Shown: one piece after another, positions 33,417-44,577 of the stretch | Layout of the letters: each line of letters opens with the position of its first letter | Position numbering within the stretch: position 1 is the first letter of the stretch | NCBI RefSeq assembly: GCF_007655135.1 | Contig: NC_045134.1 | Span: 10,250,982 to 10,314,981, forward strand | Direction of reading: 5' to 3' | Source of the DNA: Punica granatum | Lineage: Eukaryota > Streptophyta > Magnoliopsida > Myrtales > Lythraceae | DNA length: 64,000 nt | Notes under the pieces: model-generated | Seen by the model: only the letters and a program-made list of their open reading frames with translations | Database searches by the model: none | Told to the model about the DNA's origin: nothing | Made by a program: the position numbers and the translations under genes

Positions 33417-35125
33417 ACATCTTGTTTAGATAGAGGGTTATGGGGTTATAGAGAGAGTTTTATGTATGGATGAAAACATGGTTATGATGGGATTACTTAA
33501 CCCTTCATATTCCACCAAAGACCCATATTTTTATTTCACTAATTTGGGGTGTTATGAAGGGATAAGTTGTCAAAAGTTATTTTTAACCCTTATCTTTTCA
33601 TAAAATTGAAATAATGCCCTCTCTAACTATATTACCTTTGCTCACTCATATATATGCCCCTAGATGTATATATATACATATATAGATATTATAAATCCCT
33701 TTCGCCTCTGTAATATATATATATATATATGTATATGTATATATCGTCTAAATTTTATTACATTTTCTTTTATATCTATTGTTCGTCCACCTCTGTCTAT
33801 CTTGGTTCTCATATATATATATATATATGTATGATTATATATAGGAAAAAATATATGTCATAGCAAAACCTTTTACTTTTGTGTCAAATTTATCACAACC
33901 TTTTAAAATTACACTATATAGCACAATCTGTAAGGTATAGTGTCAATTATAGCCCGACCTTAAATTTTCTGTGAAAATTAAACGGAAGGCTAATGTGGGG
34001 CACATGTGGATGAATAGTTAGCCCAAACATTTGCCACTTTGGGAATAACCCATATTCCGATTCGTCCGGCGCCCTTTTACAAACCCGACTTCCTCACCAT
34101 CAATACCTGAATCACATTCCTGCCTCTTGACATACAAAATTGTTCTTTTTGAAAACAACACCATCAATAGAATGAAAAGAAAATCACATGTTGAACTTAT
34201 TGCAGTACATATAGTGAACATGGGATGAAAAATTGTTAGAAAGAAAAGGAAAGCTCATACCCGTTAGATGAAATGCAAATATTAATTCGCTTTCTTCTAT
34301 GGAAACAAGAGAGGGAGAAGTGTGAAGATAGAGACTGGTAAGCTCGTGGGTGAAAAGTGGTTAGAAAGGACAAACCGCTGAACTGAAGAGAAATTTGGGA
34401 CTGTAGTGAGGCGGAAGATGTGTGAAGAGATATGAATGGGATTTGAGTATTGATGGTAAGGGAGTCAGGTGGTAAAAGGGCATGAGTGGGTTGAAATATT
34501 GATTATTTCACATTTGGTAAGAGTCTGAGCCCACTATTCATCCACGGGTGTGCCACATTAGTTTTCCGTTTAATTTTCAAGGAAATTTTGACGTACCATA
34601 ATTGACACTACACTCTAAACGATGTTTTATAGAGTGTAATTTTATAAAATTGTGATAAAAATTGACACAAAAGTAAAATTTTAAGTTATAATAAACACTA
34701 TACCCTAAACGATGTGTTAAATAGTATAATTTTAAAAGGCTATCTTAAAATTGAGACAAAAGTAAAAATTGTGCTATGAAATATATTTTTCCTCATATAT
34801 ATATATATATATATATATTCATTACACATTCACATTTACACTATACGGACGTACATATATACATACATATATATATACCTATATGTATATATTGTAAATA
34901 TTATAAAATATATTGTTTATCTTTGTTGGTGTATTATATGAAATGGGTTAATGGTAAAATGATATGTCTATATTATTCCACCTTATCCTTTATTGATGCT
35001 ATCCAAATATGAATTACGAAAGGTTAAGAGAATCCCTCGTAAATATCCCATCGCACCCCTCTATAATCCATCCCTACTCCATCTCTCCGTAACCCATCCC
35101 ATCCCATAATCCAAACAAAATGTTA
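33417..35125. mobile_element. Inverted-repeat element hosting a nested foldback
   Basis: The left end ('cttgtttagatagagggtta', from 33420) and the reverse complement of the right end ('attttgtttggattatggga', to about 35122) are similar over about 30-40 bases. That suggests a single element interrupted by the foldback at 33844-34792 and by AT microsatellites (33715-33740, 33813-33828, 34796-34819). There is no transposase frame. Confidence 0.4.
33844..34792. mobile_element. Foldback element with unequal arms
   Basis: The left arm (33844-34023, about 180 bp) is an inverted copy of the right arm (about 34527-34792, about 266 bp). Shared words in order include 'ggaaaaaatatatgtcatag', 'ttttacttttgtgtcaa', 'tagtgtcaattat', 'gaaaattaaacggaa' and 'gtggatgaatag'. 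The right arm is longer because a block of roughly 90 bp is duplicated in tandem within it. The open frame at 34018-34221 in the spacer is not recognisable. Confidence 0.7.
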
Positions 35126-36093
35126 ATGGGGAAATGTATTGTTTGATAATGGCAAATAGCATGCCGCGGATGAGCCTACTGAGGAATCTCATATTACAAG
35201 ACCTCCACATAGAACCTGTTATGGATTTTCCTAGTTAGGACGCCATTGCCAGCAGCTTTTGCTACTTGGTCGGGTTCGTATAACCTCAAAAATTTGAGGG
35301 AAAAAGATTTTTTTTTTTTTGAGGTTGACATGGACACTGCCCGACATGGCTGGATAGGGGCCAATTAAGTGTAGGGATGATGCATCAAGATCAACATCTC
35401 ACGATTTAAGTCCGAGTTTTTCTTAAACTTATTAAACCAAGGGCTAATTCATTACTGTGTATAATGTATCAATTGACTGAATGAATGTATCATATCATCA
35501 ACCTGAATTACCCTTAGACTTCAGGATGTATGTACATCATTGACCTGATTTCATAGTTAAACTAACTAAAGTCTATGAATGTGCCAATTCAGGATCTTAA
35601 TATCGAGATCCTGAATTGAGCCGATGATGATGCATATAAATTAATAAGCCGGAAAGCTTCTACAAGCCACGGAAGACTCGATTAAGTAGATAAAGCAAAG
35701 CAAGATATTTTGGATTTTTAGATATTTGATCAATATGAGACAGAATTTCAAATGATCTTTTCATTTTCGTTCTATTATTCCTTATTATGCCCACCGGCCT
35801 CCTTTAAAACATGTTGGATCATTGATCTTGTAGGGAAATGGATTGGATAAACCAAAAAGCTGACTCATCAACATATAATTTAGAAATTTATAGAGAAATT
35901 ATACACCCTCATTTGGGCCTAGTAAATATAAGTGACTTGGCAGCGGACCAAATGAAGCAACGAAGCGAAAATCTCTCAATCCTGACAACATATTTGCGTC
36001 TATATAACAATGATTTTCACGGTGGGCAGTCTATAGATTATACTCGATCAAGAAGTAAAACGAAGGGAAACACCAGATTTGCTAGATCGCGTA
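35126..36093. other. Upstream flank of the ABCB pseudogene
   Basis: The open frame at 35838-36128 overlaps the pseudogene's start in another frame and has no family resemblance. Promoter elements of the former gene may lie here, but I see no convincing TATA box. Confidence 0.5.
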
Positions 36094-39000
36094 ATGGGGG
36101 AAGAACCCAATCAGAAAAATATAAATGATCAAGAAGAAGAAGAAAGAGAACCGAAAAAAAAAAATGAAGACAGAGGGAACTCGAGAACTTCTTCGGGGTC
36201 GTTGCTGACTGTTCTCAAGCATTCCGACTGGAAAGATATGCTTCTGATGGTACTAGGAACTCTCGGTTCGGTTGCAGATGGATTGTCCATAGCTTTGATG
36301 ATGATCATCCTATCTAACTTGATGAACCGTTATGGTTCCGTCTCTCTTGGCCTTGATGAACAAGGTCCTTTCCAGATTTCCTCCCTTCCCATTGACAACG
36401 AGAGAGCTTTGCTTTTCAAATTCTTCCGAGTACATCCTTCAAAGAGAAATCTGACACGTTTAAATGTTTAAGGAACTTAATACTCTATTCACTTTTCGAG
36501 TAACGATAGCTCTGATTTTGGCGATGCAGTATGCTTTGGCCTTGCTATACGTTGCAATTGGTGTGGGCTGCATTTCTTGGTAAGTCCCTCTAATCTTTTC
36601 TCCGATCATCGATGAGATATGCACGACATGAAATTAGATAACTAAACTTACCCATCATCTGATAGTTCATCATGAGTTAACTTGGTCTCTTCTGCAGATG
36701 GATTCCGTTGGGCACACACTGCAGAAAAGCAACGCTTTCAACTTTGCAGAAGGTACTTGCAAGCAGTACTCCAACAAGTGGTTGGGTTCTTCGAAAAAAG
36801 TGACGGCACAACAATAACGTCCCAGGTTGTTTCCAGCATCTCAGTTGACACAATAACCATCAATAACCATACAAGGTGTTCTCACTGAGAAGGAACTGAA
36901 AATTTCATCCAGGAAACACATTGAACTGACGCTTCCTGTCAATAAAATATCAACTGGCCGAAATCAGTCTCTTTACTTATGAAGCAGAAGATGCAAAACA
37001 GCAAGTAAGCTCGGGACAGCTCCTCCAAGGGTAATTTTATTTGTTTATAATTAAATCAGTTGGGTCCATGTAATTAATCCATATTATTGCTTGATAGGAG
37101 CTGAATTTACGAGTGAACTCCCTGACCCGATCTATCTAATACTGAAAACTACAGATTGCCAACTTCATAATGAACATGACGATGTTCATCACCAGTCAGA
37201 TGGCTGCTATGTACCTCTGCTGGCGGCTTGCAGTGGTCACTGTCCCAGCATTGATTATTCTCATCATACCAGGACTAGTCCACGGGAAGCTCCTGAGTGG
37301 GGTCAGCAAGAAGATCCAGCAAGCCTACGATGTGGCTGAGGGAATCACTGAGCAGGCATTCTCATCCATCAGGACAGTCTATTCATACGTCGGGGAGGAG
37401 AGGACAGCAACCAGGTACAGGGATTCCCTTGAGCCTACACTAAAGGTCGGGATCAAGCAAGGGGTCATGAAGGGGATGGCTATGGGGACCATGGGGCTCA
37501 CATACGCCGTGTGGGCCCTGCAGGGATGTATGGTAGTACCTTGGTCAGCAGAAAGGGAGCCAAAGGTGGAGATGTCTTCAGTGCTGGAGTTATGACCATT
37601 TATGGACTGTAAGTGAAAATTAAACTTAATCCTTTTCAGTATGAAACCCCCTTTACAGTGTTTGTTTGAAGAGATTAACGAACATGTTGATAAGATACCT
37701 TGTTGCTGCAGCGCCCTGGGGAGCTCATTGATGAATGTGAAGTACTTTGCTGAAGCAAATATTGCGGCCTTCATGTCTGGTCCTAAAAAGATTCAATCTC
37801 AAAGTTGCGGCTTGCCAGACAGTCGGGTTGGTGGGTCGAAGCAGTTCAGGAAAACCGACCATTATAAATCTGCTCCAGAGATTTTATGACCCGATCGGGG
37901 GAGAAGTACATGGTACTGCAATAAAGACTCTTCAGCTTAGTCGGTTAAGGAATCAAATGGGTCTAAGAGACGGTCCTCTTTGCCACTGAGTACATCATGT
38001 TCGGGAAGGAGGGCGCTTCCATGGAAGAAATTACCGAAGCTGCAAAAGCAGCCAATGCTCACAATTTCATAAGCCAACTGCCCGACGGTTATATTACCCA
38101 GGTAATCCACAAAGAGCCTATGTCAATCCAATGGACATCTCAATCACATAAAACTCAAGTTTCACAATGGTAACTGATATTTCGATAATAGTAGTCTAGG
38201 AATACATCAATTCTCAATGAAGCCTAAATATGGTAATTTGATGCTGCTCATGCTTGCAAGGGCATTGTTGCAGGACCCAGAGGTCCTCCTCATTGATGAT
38301 GCCACGAGTGCATTGGACTCGCACTCTGGGAAGGCTGTCCAGGATGCTCTCAATGAAGCTTCTATAGGTTGAACAACCATAACAATAGCCCACTGTCTCT
38401 CTACTCTCTGCAATGCCGACCTGATTACAGTTGTTCATGAAGGACAAGTTGTGGAATCTGGTTGTCATGACCAACTCAAGACAGATTCTGGATGGTCTGT
38501 ACACTATGATGGTGACCCTTCAAAGAACTAATAATGATGACAAAGCCAATTCAATTGCTAAAGGAACAGCGGAGGACGAGCAATCTCCTTTGATCAGGAG
38601 AAAATCCACTCCGCTCCAAGAAGTAGGCAATGACCTACCATTGAGGACCGGCTCTAGCAATGAACGGAGAACCGACAGAGCAGAAAGATGCCAAGCAAGC
38701 ATCACCATCTCTGTGGGCCCTCATCTGTATGACTTCACCAGAATGGAAGTCCACCTTATTAGGCTGCATCGGGGCTGTTGCATATGGAACTAGTCAGCCC
38801 CTCCATGCGTACTGCATTGGTGCACTTGTTACTGTTTATGTTGTCGATAAGCATAAGGTCGAGACTCAGACCTTACCATACTGCTTTGCTTTCTTGTCTT
38901 TCGCGGTCTTCTCGTACATCACCAATGTGCTGCAGCGCTACTTCTTTGGCATCATGGGAGAGAATCTAGTGAAGCGGGTACGAGAGGCACTCTTGAACCA

Positions 39001-40597
39001 GATCCTTACCTTCGAGGTCAAGTGGTTTGATAGAGAGGAAAACAGCAGTGGGGCCCTGTGCTTAAGGCTGGCAACGGATGCGGTCATGGTGAGGACCCTT
39101 GTGGCTGATCGACTCTCATTCTTGGCCCAGTCGATCTGCTCGGCTACTCTAGCAGTGGTTCTTGGGATCTCCCCCCACCTGGAAGCTCGCTCTAGTGGCC
39201 ACAGCAGTCCAGCCTCTCATGATTGCTTCCTTCTACATCAGAGCCATAGTGATGAAGACAATGTCCAAGAAGATACTCAAAGCCCAGAATCGAACCAGTG
39301 AGCTTGCAAGCGAAGCAGCAGCCAACCACAGAATGGTAACGGCCTTTGAGTCCCAAGAGAAGGTCTTGAAGCTCTATGAGTTCACACAGTTGGACCCGAA
39401 GAAGTTGAGCTGCAGGCAGTCTTGGGTTGCGGCCCTTGGGCTCTTCATGTCTCAGTTCCTAACTTCCTCCAGTGCCGCAGTATTGATTTGGTACGGTGGA
39501 AAGCTTCTGTACAAAGGCGAATTGACATACAAGCACTTATTCCAGACATTCTTTGTGTTGGTCTCTACAGGGAGAGTTATCATGGAGACAGGCAGTATTA
39601 CTGCAGACTTATTGAAGGGCACAAATGCTCTGAAGGCCATTTTTACCACCTTATCAAGGAAAACCAAGATGGATCCCAATGACTCAGATGGCCTAAATCC
39701 GGAGAAATTTGAGGGGGAATTTGAGTTCAAACAGGTGGAGTTCATTTACCCTACGTCTAAACAAGTGATCTTGTGCAAGCCTGAGCATTGATGCCGGAAA
39801 GCTTGTGGCCTTAGTGGGCCACAGCGGATCAGGGAAATCGACCATCATAAGACTGATAGAAAGGTTCTACGACCCATAAAGAGGGTCAGTTGAAATTGAC
39901 GGGATAGATATCAGAAGGTATAATCTCAGGGCCTTGAGGTAGCACATTGCACTGGTGAGTCAGGAACCGACTCTCTTTGCTGGAACAATCCATGACGATA
40001 TCGCATATGGGAAAGAGACCACAATGGAGTCCGAAATAATGGCAGCGAAAAACACTTGCCAATGCCCATGAGTTCATTAGGTCCAATCTCCATCTGTTTT
40101 TCCTTCGCACTTTGTTGTTCCCTTGAGCTTTGAACGGATTAATTTTTTTCCCTTTACTTTGGCAACTGCCCGTGTCATAAATCATATTAACCTGTAGATG
40201 ATGTTGTCCGAGCAGCTCTATGAAGGACGGATATGAGACCTACTGTGGAGAGAGATGCGTGCAGCTCTCTGGCGGACAGAAGCAAAGAATATCCCTTGCC
40301 CGAGCGATCCTAAAGAACCCCGCAACACTGCTTCTAGATGAGGCAACGAGTGCGCTCGACAGTGAGTCAGAGAGCCTGATACAGGACGCACACTCTCGAC
40401 AAGACAATGGTTGGGAGGACCTGCAGCTGGTGGCCCACCGACTGTCCACAGTCCAGATGGCATATAAAATATCAGTGATAGGCAGTGGATGCGTCCTTGA
40501 GGAAGGGACCCACTAGGAGCTACTCGCTTTGGGAGAATCCGGCGCATATTTCTCTCGTCAGACTCCAACAGTTCGCTGCGGGGAGATGATGCTTTAG
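36094..40597 (+). pseudogene. ABCB (P-glycoprotein/MDR-like) transporter pseudogene
   Basis: This resembles the plant ABCB8/ABCB15 type of full transporter (TMD1-NBD1-TMD2-NBD2), which exports substrates across membranes using ATP. Exon 1 starts near 36094 (MGEEPNQ) with the TMD1 start. Spliced-looking exons follow at about 36530 and 36698 and at 37160-37610 (TMD1 end, with a frameshift near 37530). NBD1 (37770-38110) has a spoiled Walker A (GRSSSGKPT) and no LSGGQ signature. Its Walker B (VLLIDDATSALDS) remains near 38283. TMD2 is at 38660-39700 with a frameshift near 39170. NBD2 keeps Walker A (GHSGSGKST), LSGGQKQR and [12 protein letters not shown], but has stops at 38370, 39877, 39940 and 40514. 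Introns are kept, so it is a decayed duplicate or an in-place loss, not a retrocopy. Confidence 0.9.
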
Positions 40598-41017
40598 CCA
40601 TCAGCATGGAAGATAAGAATACAAGTTCATGTACTAAATGGGAAAACCATCGAGTATGAAACGCTGGATACAGAGTGCTACTGCAGTAGTCATAACCGGA
40701 AAAAAATTACTACTGCAGTGGAAAGCAGTGTACACTATTAGGTATAGCTGGAGTCGAATTACCTTCCCTTTTCAGCCACTTCTAGCTTTCAGCATTATAG
40801 AAATAATACAAGAGTAGTGATTTTATTAAACTCAATTTCATGTTCAAAGCCTTGCCTTAGAAAACAAGTGGAAAAGAAATGCAAGTAGAGAACACAATAT
40901 AGTACAACAATGACATTCCGTTTCTCAATAATAAGAAGCAAAGATGTGAAAGAGAAACACAGGCAAGATATATTACAGACGAAAAGAAACCTGTAACTAA
41001 GAGTGGCACGGTCAAGA
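40598..41017. other. Spacer between convergent ABCB pseudogene and phosphatase
   Basis: This holds the 3' ends of both genes. On the minus strand AATAAA at 40827-40822 lies about 190 bases past the phosphatase stop and is a plausible polyadenylation signal. No other feature is seen. Confidence 0.55.
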
Positions 41018-43559
41018 TCATTGCAATTCCCAGAGCACTTGATCGTCAATCACGCTCAGCCTCTCATTGTCGAGACGTTTCCACGTGCTTATCCTCTTCA
41101 CTCCGGTCCATTCCCTATATTTCTGCTCAAGCTCCGCTTGAATCACTCTTGCCCTTCTAGGCCACCCTGCCATCCCATACCCATGATATCCGCTCCCACC
41201 ACCATAACAGAACCAAATCCCATTTAAGTTCCCACAAAAATCATTCTTGTGATCGTGGCCCATAAAGGCAGCCTTGATGTCTCCCGTTGAGACAAAGGCC
41301 CGTAGAACCCCGGAGTTAACCGAGGAACAGGCAACTGCCTCTTGGAATTGGCCAATGAACTTTTTGTACCATAAATCCCAAATTTCAGGAATTGGGATGT
41401 GGAAGAAAGCGAGAGCAGGAGTCAAGCTATCTGTTGACTTTCGATCAAGATCCAATCTTTGGTCCTGTTATTGGGTGATCTGTGACGCGTTAATAGAATC
41501 TAAATGGAGGAAGTTAAAGGCCACATCTGGTGCAACACATTGAAAAAAAGATGTACAGAGAGGAATCTCTGTATAGAATGGGACACTTTCTATACTATTC
41601 CCTCCCACCTTCCACCATACTGGACATAGGATAATACAGTTGCTGTTCAGGAAAACCTTATTAAATCCCAGACGTGAATTTCGAGCTCAAGCATTTGTTT
41701 CAACATCTTCAATATAAAGTGTTTCATCCTAACAAGAGATATCCCAGCAGTTTTAGTTGCATCAAAAGCTCAAGCTAGAAGATTCAGGTGCAATGTTATA
41801 TTTATTTGAAGATGCTTGCCATGAAATGAGATCGTCACCACCCACCAAAAACTCATGATGAAACCTATCTATCTTGATAGAGAGGCCAGCAAAGTCGTTG
41901 CCTTAGTCATTATGCCATTGGAAATCGTCATGCGAAAATTTTACATTCTCTAAGTACCTGGAGTTTCTGAGACAAACCCTGAAGCCAACAAAGCTGTGAT
42001 TCCCTAATCCACCCATAAGTCCTCCGCCCATTGACAACTTCCCTGTCTCCGCTGTCAAGGAAGAAGAGATTGAGAACACTGCTGTTCGCAAGACTGGATC
42101 CAAGGACCCCATGGACCTGAAGGTGATAGTTCCCGAACCCATGAATTCCTTTCTCAGCAGGTGGATTGATCTCTGAGATTGAATAATCCATGAGAGAAAT
42201 AAAGGACATGAGCTCCTCGCGGGTCATGGTAGATTCTTGGTCATGGTTCCCTAAAATTGCTGCCCACGGCAGTTTCGATTCCATGGCTGGAGTGAAGGCT
42301 CTGAACATAGATTCAGCAGCATCAACCGAGGTCTGCCCAAATATGTTATCCCCTAAAAGACAGAAGATTTTGCTATCCTTTATTTATCATGAATCCGAAT
42401 TGAGAGTATCACTCATACTGCAAACACAATACATAGAAATGTGCAAAAGATTGACTCGGAAATAGTTCTGAGCCAACCAAACACTCGATAAAAGATCTTA
42501 TATTTCAATGAACTGAGAAAATAAAATCTCACACCTCTGTAAACCTGTGTAAGCATTGCCAGTGGAACTCAATACCTTTCATTTACCATTTCTGCCTCAC
42601 GGGAAATTATCTGAAGTTGATATCATAAACTAATGAAAAGCTTGACCTCAATGCATTTATGTACATACTACCAAGACATCCTTACAAAGTTCCATCACTC
42701 AATGATGCGACCCAGTGAGAATAGGAATTCGAGTATTACAGCAAAGGACTGCACTATTTAATTTATCAATACTATGGTTTGGATTAAAAGTATCAACAGA
42801 AGTGCCACTCGAAAAGTTCGTATCTTTAATCCCCACACCTCAGGGGGCAGTTCATGTAAATTGCGAGCTCCCAGCCAACTTTCAAAGACATCTCAAATGC
42901 TCGAACCCAATGAAACAGTTCGAGTAGCGTTAAATTAAAGTAAATGTGTTCATACCCTGCTGGATTCCGGTACAGCCTGATCACTTTGGATAAGCTTCGA
43001 GTCCCACTATCCGAATTTTTAGCCTCTTTAACTTCCATAACCAAAATGTTACCAACCAAAAGGGAAGCAAAGAGAATGAAAATGATCATCAATACCTGTG
43101 AAGGCAATAAAATCAGGCCTTTCTGCCTCAATCAACCGCCTAACGAAACGGGTCGTGTTGAGATCCGAGCAAGACCCGAATTCAGACGGCAAGACATCTC
43201 TGCACCGAGTGGCGGCCCCATTGCCGAAGTGCATATCAGACACCTAACAGAAGACAAATAAAGAAACTCTCAGAAAATTCAGCAGAGAATTAGCAGAATC
43301 AGTAACCCAACAAAGTTGAGCTGAGGAAGAGTGGAACCCAACAAGACAAAGCCCGGAAAGGCGCCACCTGAAGGATCTTGAAGGTGCCATCCGATCGGAA
43401 CCGGAGGGGAAGATCGGCGGACTTCTTGATATGGACTTGCTCGTGGCCCAGCAGGAATCTCTGCAGGACTGAGCAATGGAGAACGTAGAGAGATGTGAAG
43501 ATGAAGCTCAAGTAGAGGAAGGATTGCTCACATTTGATGGGAAAGTCAGTTGGGGTCAT
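41018..43559 (-). CDS. PAP28-like: Purple acid phosphatase, PAP14/28/29 type, four exons
   Basis: Exons are 43559-43368, 43243-43096, 42352-41958 and 41464-41018. All junctions are GT-AG and phase is kept throughout, giving 393 residues, the usual size for this small PAP subgroup. The protein is a metallophosphoesterase that hydrolyses phosphate monoesters at a two-metal site. Visible ligand motifs are SDMH (66-69), GDN (114-116), GNHD (148-151), FFH (267) and GHDH (314-317). Residues about 13-33 form a hydrophobic segment, a signal peptide or anchor, suggesting secretion. No stops or frameshifts are seen. It starts at the first ATG preceding that segment. A SINE and hAT MITE sit about 120 bases upstream. 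Exon 4 could alternatively begin at a nearby in-frame AG. The symbol rests on resemblance only. Confidence 0.88.
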
Positions 43560-43676
43560 CCCGTTTCTTTCCTCGGGGAAGGCAAGGAAGATCTATGACT
43601 GACTGTGAATTCTGAAGCCGATGATGTGAAGGCCTAATTACGCAACGTTTTGTACAGTCGAACGCAAAAGAGCCCT

Positions 43677-44549
43677 AACATCAAGGTTTGGTCTAATGAT
43701 TAATGTGCACTTAAATATACGTCGAGATCCGGTTCAAATTTCCTTGGAACCACCGGAGTGCCTTTAACATAATTACCCGCTCCGTGCGTTGCCAGGAGTT
43801 CACGATAAGGGTGGCAATTCGTGTCGTGTCGTGTTTATACGTGTTGTGTCTAAACGGGTTCGTGTCATTGAAGTCATAACCCGTACCCGACACGATTATT
43901 AAACGGGTTAGGTTTTAGAAACCCATACACTACATGTTTATATTCGTATCAACCCGTTTAGACACGTTTAAACCCGTTTAGACACGTTTAAACCTGTTTA
44001 TCGAAACGTGTTATAATAGGTACATGTATATACGAGACGATTATAAATGTTATCAGGACACATTAACACAATTTGTTTATCCGATCAACTCAGTTACCCG
44101 GATACATTAACACGACATGTTTATTCACTTAACTCGTTTATCCGAACACGTTAACACGACATGTTTACACATTAACACGACATGTATTGGATTGGGTGAA
44201 AGAAAGGACAATAAATTAGGTTAGAGACTTAGGAAGTTAGGATTACATGAGGATATTTTGGTAAATCCAAATACATAAACGAGTTAACGGGTTACATGAT
44301 TATAGTAACACGATTAAACAATAAACATGTTTAATCGTGTATAATCGGGTTACACGGGTTCAACCCGATAAGACACGCTTATTAATCGTGTTTAAACGGG
44401 TTGGACCCGTTTAGACCAATTATAAAAAATGTCCAACCCAAACCCGTTTAACTCCATGTCGTGTGAAATATTGCCAGCCCTAGTTCACGGAGCCCCGGGG
44501 ATTAGTCGGACGAAGCCCGGACACCCGGGGTTAGTAAACAAAAAAAAAA
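43677..44549 (+). mobile_element. tRNA-derived SINE split by a hAT-type MITE
   Basis: The 5' part (43677-43797) has a box A-like GGTCTAATGATTAATG and a box B GGTTCAAATTTCC. The 3' part (44491-44549) has a GC-rich hairpin-prone body (GATTAGTCGGACGAAGCCC) and ends in ten A. A 17-base target duplication, gaaYgcaaaagagccct, flanks it at 43660-43676 and 44550-44566 with one mismatch. The intact SINE would be about 180-190 bases. It is interrupted by the element at 43806-44482. Confidence 0.8.
43806..44482. mobile_element. Non-autonomous hAT-type element (677 bp) inside the SINE
   Basis: The ends are TAAGGGTGGCAA and, inverted, TAGGGCTGGCAA, typical hAT termini. An 8-base duplication (gttcacga 43798-43805, gttcacgg 44483-44490) flanks it with one mismatch. 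The inside is built from repeats of ACACGTTTAAACCCGTTTAG-like words. No transposase frame is present. Confidence 0.8.
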
Positions 44550-44577
44550 GAATGCAAAAGAGCCCTCTAGCACGACT

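Noticed and set aside
36079..36093. An earlier ATG for the ABCB pseudogene
   Set aside because: The five extra codons (MLDRV) do not fit the family start. The ATG at 36094 fits better, and the gene is dead in any case.
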